Shown here piece by piece: positions 6,965 to 11,192 of a DNA stretch of 11,192 nucleotides. The stretch is from NCBI GenBank assembly GCA_030642205.1, contig DAOWOF010000053.1, forward strand, positions 1 to 11,192, read 5' to 3'. The notes below the pieces were generated by a model. The model had not been told where the DNA came from, made no database searches, and saw nothing but the letters and a program-made list of their open reading frames with translations. The first letter of the stretch is position 1, and each line of letters starts with the position of its first letter. This DNA is from Desulfobacteraceae bacterium (GTDB lineage Bacteria; Desulfobacterota; DSM-4660; Desulfatiglandales; Desulfatiglandaceae). A program made the position numbers and the translations under genes.

Positions 6965-7150
6965 TTACATATTTCTCATCCTCTTTCGCCTTCTCTTGGC
7001 GGCTTTAGCCTGCTTCTTTTTTTTCTGGACACTCGGTTTATCATAGAAACGCCTCTCTTTTATCTCAGAAAAAAAACCTTCCTTAGTCAATTTTCGTTTG
7101 AGATCCCTGATAGCCTTCTCTATCTGATTATCACGGACAATAACTTTCAT
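6965..7150 (-). CDS. rpsU: 30S ribosomal protein bS21
   Basis: Small basic protein of the 30S subunit that helps pair mRNA with the 16S 3' end. With the ATG at 7150 it has 61 residues, normal for bS21. It has the family pattern: MKVIVRDN start, an IEKAIRDLKRK helix, the G-F-F-S-E-I-K-E-R-R-F-Y-D-K-P-S block, then a lysine/arginine-rich tail ending KRRRKRMRNM. A longer frame from a TTG five codons upstream is rejected. The GAGG lies 9 bases before the chosen ATG, overlaps that TTG region, and leaves the canonical MKVIV start. The gene stands alone, with its own terminator, and not in the rpsU-dnaG-rpoD cluster found in enteric bacteria. Confidence 0.95.
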   Translation of the reverse strand: MKVIVRDNQIEKAIRDLKRKLTKEGFFSEIKERRFYDKPSVQKKKKQAKAAKRRRKRMRNM

Positions 7151-7586
7151 TTCATTTTTCCTCAATATATAAAAAACATCTCAAAATAAATTAAAGGGGA
7201 TGCTCTTCATGTTTATTTTAGTTTGTTTTTGATCAAATCAATAAACAATCCTTGTTATCCGGCCAATATTATGGGTGTTTGTTATAATAATCAAACCAGC
7301 ATTGTTACCTGTTTGAAAGCAACTTAAAATATCCTGGTTATTTGAACCACCCCCTTTATGACTAAAGATAGATCTAAAATATCCTTCATATATTTAAATT
7401 GTTGAATACCTTAAATATGATGATATAAAAAAATATTAAGTAATCTATACTACTTTCAATAGATAAGTCAACACCCTGTTAAGCGATTTATGTCTTTTAA
7501 AAAAATATATTTTAGCACGGCTGAAGGAAAACCAGCAAGTTTTCATGCCAAATATAGAAATGTCCCCGTCCCAAAAGAAGATGGTC
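7151..7586. other. AT-rich intergenic region upstream of rpsU
   Basis: This 436-bp stretch has no convincing gene on either strand. It holds two candidate minus-strand promoters for rpsU: the one listed at 7444-7471, and a weaker TTGATT-N17-TAATAT at 7294-7266. TAAAATATCCT is repeated directly at 7325-7335 and 7375-7385, exactly 50 bp apart. A TTTGATCAAA palindrome lies at 7228-7237. A weak 6-bp hairpin sits at 7527-7544, without the U tract needed for a methyltransferase terminator. A GGGACGGGGACAT motif lies on the minus strand at 7560-7572. Confidence 0.5.
7444..7471 (-). promoter_or_regulatory. Candidate sigma70 promoter facing rpsU
   Basis: On the minus strand TTGACT (7471-7466, five of six) is followed after 16 bases by TATAGA (7449-7444, four of six). 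If used, the start near 7437 would give a leader of about 287 bases before rpsU. It could instead serve a non-coding RNA in that region. A weaker promoter nearer the gene is also possible. Confidence 0.4.
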
Positions 7587-8987
7587 TTAATTTTTAGCTA
7601 GCCTTAATTTAACCACCGATTCAATATGATATGTATGGGGGAACATATCGATTGGGGTTACTTCCATAAGATCATAAACATGCCTCATATAACTTAAATC
7701 CCTCGCTAATGTAGTCGGATTACAAGATATGTAGACTATTTTTTCAGGTGCCAAAGATAAAATCTGAGCCAGAACATCTTTATGTATCCCTGATCGAGGT
7801 GGATCAAGGATCAGAACATCCGGCCTAAAATTGAGATCAGCAAGCTTTTCCCTTATATCGCCACAAATAAATCGGCAATTTTCAATCCCTTTATCCTCGC
7901 AATTTTTCATTGCATCCAGGACAGCACTTTTATTAATTTCAATTCCAATTACTTCTTGTACCATATCAGCTAAAAAAATTGGAATGGTACCTGTTCCGCT
8001 ATATAAATCGAGGACTTTATCCTTATCACTGAACTCTCCATAATCTTTTAATTTTTTATATATCTCCAAGGCTCCCAACGTATTGGTCTGAAAGAAGGAA
8101 TTCGATGATACCTGGTAAGAAAAGCGTCCAATATTGTCATGAAGGTAACCCTTTCCGTAAAGCACTGATTCAATTTCTCCAACTGCAATTGAGGCTTTCC
8201 TGTTGGTTATATTATTTATAATGGTCTTTATGCCATCAATATTACTAATTAAGGAATCAGCCAGGGGGCCAACAATCTCAGGCTGGTTTTGGGAAGTGAT
8301 TAAATTTACCATCCACTCATCCGAGGCAAGAGAATATCGAAGCATCAAATACCGCCAGAAGCCCTGATGTGACTTCAGGCCATACACAGGAACTCCGCTT
8401 TTCTTAACATATTCCTTCACATGGCGAAGGATCTCATTTCCCTTTTCCCCCTGCAATAAACAGCCATCCATGTCTATCACTTTGCTAAAGGTACCCGGGG
8501 CATGAAGGCCCAAAGCAAATCCTCCATCAATATCCTTAAGATGTAATTCCTGTGGCAAAAACCAACGCCGATCGGAAAAAGAAAATTCCATCTTGTTTCG
8601 ATACGCAAAGATATTAACAGAGGGAATTGCAGGTCTTACACATATATCTTTAAAGCCGCCTATATGCTCCAAAGATTCTCTTACTATCTCCTTTTTATAA
8701 TAAAGCTGCTGCTGATAAACTACTGACTGCCATTGGCATCCTCCGCAATATCCATGATAAGGGCATGGAGGATTTACACGATAAGGCGAAGGATCTAAAA
8801 TCTCAAGTATCCTGGCTTCAGCAAAAGTCTTTTTTTTCTTTGTAATAAGGATCCTAAGCCTGTCGCCAGGAACTCCACCTTTCACAAAGATGACAAGATT
8901 TTCAATCCGTGCGGCACCCCGTCCACCATAAACCATTTTTTCAATCGTCAGCTCTATTGAATGACCTTTACGTACTTTTATTTCCAT
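7587..8987 (-). CDS. rlmD: RNA uracil-C5 methyltransferase, RlmD/TrmA family (probable 23S rRNA m5U)
   Basis: SAM-dependent enzyme that methylates C5 of a uridine in RNA, most likely 23S rRNA (the U1939 type). The 466 residues start with a TRAM RNA-binding domain (about 5-62, containing GGRGAAR and GDRLRILI). Next come the cysteines of an Fe-S cluster, C75, C81, C84 and the likely fourth ligand C176. The methyltransferase domain has the SAM motif DLYSGTGT (327-334), ligand-region Q300 in SFFQTNT, and DPPRSG (395-400). The nucleophile is C422 in SCNPTTLARD, and the probable general base is E456 in HIESVV. All key residues are present. The Fe-S cysteines and TRAM domain favour RlmD/RlmCD over TrmA; the exact target base cannot be read from sequence. 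A weak GAG lies about 10 bases before the ATG. It is transcribed away from the pilin operon, and no clear terminator follows. Confidence 0.88.
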   Translation of the reverse strand: MEIKVRKGHSIELTIEKMVYGGRGAARIENLVIFVKGGVPGDRLRILITKKKKTFAEARILEILDPSPYRVNPPCPYHGYCGGCQWQSVVYQQQLYYKKEIVRESLEHIGGFKDICVRPAIPSVNIFAYRNKMEFSFSDRRWFLPQELHLKDIDGGFALGLHAPGTFSKVIDMDGCLLQGEKGNEILRHVKEYVKKSGVPVYGLKSHQGFWRYLMLRYSLASDEWMVNLITSQNQPEIVGPLADSLISNIDGIKTIINNITNRKASIAVGEIESVLYGKGYLHDNIGRFSYQVSSNSFFQTNTLGALEIYKKLKDYGEFSDKDKVLDLYSGTGTIPIFLADMVQEVIGIEINKSAVLDAMKNCEDKGIENCRFICGDIREKLADLNFRPDVLILDPPRSGIHKDVLAQILSLAPEKIVYISCNPTTLARDLSYMRHVYDLMEVTPIDMFPHTYHIESVVKLRLAKN

Positions 8988-9158
8988 ATAATTTATCTCA
9001 GGTTATCTTGATTAATTAATGTCAGAACAAAAACTAAAAATTTTTCTTTCTTTTTGGTTGTGCCTGTCAAGGCATGGATATTGATGCAGTGTGTTTTTTT
9101 ACAGTCGGCAAATAAATTTACAGTTTCATTGTATAAAATAAACTTCAAATATGCCTGC

Positions 9159-9176
9159 ATATTGTTAAAACAATAT
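9159..9176. promoter_or_regulatory. Perfect 8-bp inverted repeat, candidate activator site
   Basis: ATATTGTT and AACAATAT flank a 2-base centre in a perfect 18-base inverted repeat. Its centre lies about 80 bp upstream of the start predicted from the sigma54 promoter, within the usual range for enhancer-binding activators. Being AT-rich, it could also be coincidence. Confidence 0.4.
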
Positions 9177-9220
9177 CTAACTAATTGTTTTCACTATTTT
9201 AATTCAGACAGCATAATTCA

Positions 9221-9236
9221 TGGCATAAGTATTGCT
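9221..9236 (+). promoter_or_regulatory. Sigma54 (RpoN) promoter of the minor-pilin operon
   Basis: TGGCATAAGTATTGCT matches the -24/-12 consensus TGGCAC-N5-TTGCW, with the GG and GC doublets at the required spacing. Only the sixth base of the -24 box differs. The predicted start is near 9247, giving a leader of about 54 bases before fimT. Sigma54 control of type IV pilin genes through PilS-PilR is well known in other proteobacteria. Confidence 0.72.
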
Positions 9237-9300
9237 GTGGGATAGACCTAATCCCTGATTTGCTTCAATATTTTCTATAAAAGCATATAAGGAGCCTATA

Positions 9301-9843
9301 ATGAAAAAACTCATATCCGCTCTAAAGAATGAAAAAGGATTCACCTTAATAGAAGTCTTGGTCGTAATTAGCCTTATCAGTATTATGGCCAGCATAGCAA
9401 TCCCCGGTTATAGTGTATGGCTGCCTAATTACAGACTAAAAAACGCATCCAGGGATCTTCTCTCAAATTTTCAACTAGCTAAACTAACCTCAATCAAAAA
9501 AAATTGCAACTGTGCCATTACATTCAGCCAACCTGTGCTCGGAACTACCTATGACTACGTAGTCTTTGTGGATGCTGATAATGATCTGGAATTTGATGCT
9601 GGAGAAGAAATATTAACCAAGATTCTTTGGACATCTTATAAAAACGTCCTATTTGATACAAACCTGGGAAGTGTTAATTTTGCCAGCAACGACGATGGCC
9701 TTCCAGCAATAGCTTTCCGCACAAACGGCCTTCCTGTCAGCAACTCAGGGGCAATGGGAATGGGAACTGTTTTTCTTAAAAATACGAGGGATAAGACATC
9801 AAGCATTGTCTTATCCGCATCAGGAAATATCAGGATTCCCTAA
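9301..9843 (+). CDS. fimT: Minor type IV pseudopilin, GspH/FimT family
   Basis: Minor pilin expected to help prime or cap the type IV pilus. The 180 residues begin with a class III leader cut by prepilin peptidase after G13 (NEKG/FTLIE). The essential glutamate at mature position 5 is E18, and a hydrophobic helix runs to about residue 36. A GspH-type beta domain follows. D91, D93, D95, D99 and E102 form an EF-hand-like DxDxDxxxDxxE loop (DADNDLEFDAGEE), a possible calcium site. Two closely spaced cysteines, C69 and C71, have no clear partners. AAGGAG lies 6 bases before the ATG. It is the first gene of the operon and lies behind a sigma54-type promoter. GspH of a type II secretion system looks similar, but the downstream pilW, pilV and pilX point to a pilus. 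Confidence 0.88.
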   Translation: MKKLISALKNEKGFTLIEVLVVISLISIMASIAIPGYSVWLPNYRLKNASRDLLSNFQLAKLTSIKKNCNCAITFSQPVLGTTYDYVVFVDADNDLEFDAGEEILTKILWTSYKNVLFDTNLGSVNFASNDDGLPAIAFRTNGLPVSNSGAMGMGTVFLKNTRDKTSSIVLSASGNIRIP

Positions 9844-9868
9844 ACATTCAATTATGAGGGTTAAAGAA

Positions 9869-10531
9869 ATGGCAGCCATAAATAATAATAAAGGTTTTAC
9901 CATAGTTGAACTTTTAATCGTCATGGCCATGTCTCTGATCGTTATGGGTGGAATCTACCAGGTCTATTATTCCCAGCAAAAAGCATATGTGCTTCAGGAA
10001 CAAACATCCGCCATGCAGCAAAATCTCAGGGCAGCCATCTATCTTATGACAAGGAACATCAGGATGGCAGGCTACAGTACGGCAGGCGCAACCGCGGGAA
10101 TAACGGCTGCAGCCCCAAACTCGATTGCCTTTAGTATGGATCTGAACGGCAATGGCACAACTACAGATTCAAACGAAAATGTTACATATCGCCTTTATGA
10201 CGCTTATGCCGATGGAGACAACGATCTGTCAATGGATAGCGGCAGCGGAAATTCTCCCCTGGCAGAAAACATTGATGTCTTAAACATTGTTTATCTGGAC
10301 AGCAATGGCACGGCGCTGGATGATGATGGAAACGGCAATGTTGTAGCATCTATTCCACGTATAAGATCAGTCCAGATAACACTTGTGGCCAGAGTCGATA
10401 AACCAGATATGAGATATAATAATAACCAGGTTTATATTAACCAGCAAAATCAGCAAATATACACTGCCAATGATAATTACAGACGCAGATTATTGACAAG
10501 AGAAATTCAGTGCCGCAATTTAGGCCTTTAA
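9869..10531 (+). CDS. pilW: Type IV pilus minor pilin PilW
   Basis: Minor pilin acting with PilV and PilX in pilus assembly. The chosen ATG at 9869 gives 220 residues. GAGGG lies 8 bases upstream, and the leader is a normal 9 residues (MAAINNNKG/FTIVE). Earlier in-frame starts at 9806 (TTG, inside fimT) and 9854 lack a ribosome site and lengthen the leader. E14 is the mature Glu5. The hydrophobic helix spans about 10-30, followed by the amphipathic Q/A-rich segment and NIRMAGYSTAG, typical of PilW. Asp/Asn/Gly-rich loops at 90-103, 114-123 and 144-157 look like possible calcium-binding turns. The C-terminal YRRRLLTREIQCRNLGL resembles the PilW end motif. The gap from fimT is 25 bp and to pilV 16 bp, so one transcript is likely. 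Confidence 0.87.
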   Translation: MAAINNNKGFTIVELLIVMAMSLIVMGGIYQVYYSQQKAYVLQEQTSAMQQNLRAAIYLMTRNIRMAGYSTAGATAGITAAAPNSIAFSMDLNGNGTTTDSNENVTYRLYDAYADGDNDLSMDSGSGNSPLAENIDVLNIVYLDSNGTALDDDGNGNVVASIPRIRSVQITLVARVDKPDMRYNNNQVYINQQNQQIYTANDNYRRRLLTREIQCRNLGL

Positions 10532-10547
10532 ATTAAGGAGAATCCCT

Positions 10548-11045
10548 GTGAAAAGTTATAAAAAAATATCCTCTTTTTTTGGTCATATCAAATTAACTCG
10601 ATTGACTGAGATAAATGGCTTTTCCATGATAGAAGTTTTAATAGCAATAGTTATTCTCTCTTTCGGCCTTCTGGCTGTTGCATCCATGCAGGTTTCAGCT
10701 CTCCAGGGCACAAGTTTCTCCAGAGGAATTACAGAGAGTTCAGAAATGATACAGGATCGGATCGAAAAAATAATGTCCTCCAATTATGCATCGATTGTTG
10801 ATACATGGAATGATGGAGCAGCAGGGTTAAATAATGCTACCCCTGCTACTGCTGACTACAGTGATGAAGTGGATATTATCCATGTAAGGTATAATGTTTA
10901 CTGGAATGTAGCCACCAATTGGATAGGTGATCCTGCAACCGGTTACGCCATGACAGGGGTTAAAACAATCAGGGTCATAGTTGCCTGGCAGGATCGTGGA
11001 AGGGCCAGGACTGCGGCATTTGATCTATTAAAGACCAACATATGA
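10548..11045 (+). CDS. pilV: Type IV pilus minor pilin PilV
   Basis: Minor pilin of the pilus-priming complex. It starts with GTG, with AAGGAG 7 bases upstream. The 165 residues have an unusually long 24-residue basic leader ending at ING/FSMIE, with the Glu5 equivalent at E29. The helix that follows (LIAIVILSFGLLAVASMQ) and the segment up to about residue 77 (ESSEMIQDRIEKIMSS) match the PilV/PulJ-type pattern. The C-terminal strands end with VKTIRVIVAWQDRGR, common in PilV proteins. Its stop codon is 11 bp before the next gene, whose ribosome site lies in that gap. Confidence 0.85.
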   Translation: MKSYKKISSFFGHIKLTRLTEINGFSMIEVLIAIVILSFGLLAVASMQVSALQGTSFSRGITESSEMIQDRIEKIMSSNYASIVDTWNDGAAGLNNATPATADYSDEVDIIHVRYNVYWNVATNWIGDPATGYAMTGVKTIRVIVAWQDRGRARTAAFDLLKTNI

Positions 11046-11056
11046 TGAGGGGAAAA

Positions 11057-11192
11057 ATGATAAAGAAAAATTTTATTCCACATAATGAGGAAGGTTCTGT
11101 CTTGATTATATCTCTTATTATGTTAGTGCTCCTCACTTTGATTGGAATGTCGTCTACCACTACCACTCAGATAGACATACAGATCTCCGGAA
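11057..11192 (+). CDS. pilX: Type IV pilus assembly protein PilX, N-terminal fragment (runs off window)
   Basis: Only the first 45 codons are present. GAGGGG lies 4 bases before the ATG. The frame reads a short polar leader ending NEEG, then SVLIISLIMLVLLTLIGMSS and a TTTTQIDIQISG segment. This is the PilX N-terminal pattern: Gly/Ser at the cleavage point, a long hydrophobic helix with an LTLIG core, and then the start of the stalk. There is no glutamate at mature position 5, as is usual for this family. It follows pilV by 11 bp, in the fimT-pilW-pilV-pilX order expected of minor-pilin operons; pilY1 often comes next. The rest lies outside the window. Confidence 0.75.
   Translation, partial: MIKKNFIPHNEEGSVLIISLIMLVLLTLIGMSSTTTTQIDIQISG

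Larger units (their letters stand above)
8988..9300. other. Divergent intergenic region between the methyltransferase and pilin genes
   Basis: A 313-bp region without a convincing gene. The pilin side holds the sigma54 promoter (9221-9236) and an upstream inverted repeat (9159-9176). On the methyltransferase side a perfect TTGACA on the minus strand (9070-9065), inside the small palindrome TGCCTGTCAAGGCA (9061-9074), has no acceptable -10 partner at the right distance. The rlmD promoter is therefore not identified. Confidence 0.5.

Noticed and set aside
6965..7165. Longer rpsU start at a TTG five codons upstream
   Set aside because: It would overlap the GAGG ribosome site, and all family members begin at the MKVIV position.
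7229..7241. Second Fnr-like site TTGATCAAATCAA upstream of rpsU
   Set aside because: The two half sites are separated by 3 bases, not 4, so the helical phasing is wrong for Fnr/Crp binding.
7527..7544. Hairpin GAAAAC/GTTTTC as a methyltransferase terminator
   Set aside because: Only a 6-bp AT-rich stem with no U tract after it on the minus strand.
9065..9070. Perfect TTGACA on the minus strand as the rlmD promoter
   Set aside because: No acceptable -10 hexamer lies 16-18 bases downstream; the match sits in a small palindrome and may be chance.
9054..9245. Plus-strand open frame of 63 codons before the pilin genes
   Set aside because: No ribosome site or family pattern, and it covers the sigma54 promoter and its upstream repeat.

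Overview
The window looks like chromosomal DNA of a sulfate-reducing bacterium of the former Deltaproteobacteria (Desulfobacterota), probably near the Desulfobacterales. The main reason is a complete qrcABCD operon for the Qrc menaquinone reductase, a membrane complex known from deltaproteobacterial sulfate reducers. The DNA is AT-rich, apart from one short GC-rich island next to qrcD. There are no tRNA or rRNA genes, CRISPR arrays, transposases or phage genes.

Layout. (1) 1-774 (+): C-terminal half of nadB, L-aspartate oxidase, cut by the window edge. (2) 808-969 (-): an unannotated 53-residue single-span membrane protein gene with its own Shine-Dalgarno sequence, lying after qrcD on the same strand. 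(3) 999-1122: a compact cluster of inverted repeats with a GC-rich core, bounded by an 11-bp direct repeat and touching the qrcD stop codon. (4) 1122-6566 (-): qrcA-qrcB-qrcC-qrcD. A textbook sigma70 promoter lies about 145 bp upstream, a perfect TTGAT-N4-ATCAA Fnr/Crp-family site lies further upstream, and a 12-bp perfect hairpin sits between qrcA and qrcB. (5) 6965-7150 (-): rpsU (ribosomal protein bS21) with a clear intrinsic terminator and a long AT-rich upstream region. (6) 7587-8987 (-): an RlmD/TrmA-family RNA uracil-C5 methyltransferase with an Fe-S cluster motif. (7) 9221-11192 (+): a sigma54-type promoter followed by a minor-pilin operon, fimT/gspH-like, pilW, pilV and the start of pilX, running off the window.

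How the genes work together. Qrc passes electrons from periplasmic hydrogenases and formate dehydrogenases, via type I cytochrome c3, to menaquinone. QrcA is the membrane-anchored multiheme cytochrome, QrcB a Tat-exported molybdopterin-oxidoreductase-like subunit, QrcC the four-cluster Fe-S protein and QrcD the NrfD-type quinone-binding membrane subunit. The small membrane protein after qrcD could be an accessory subunit; this is inference. The pilin genes encode the minor pseudopilins that prime and cap a type IV pilus, and their promoter suggests control by a sigma54 enhancer-binding activator of the PilR kind. The nadB, rpsU and methyltransferase genes are housekeeping functions with no evident link to these two systems.
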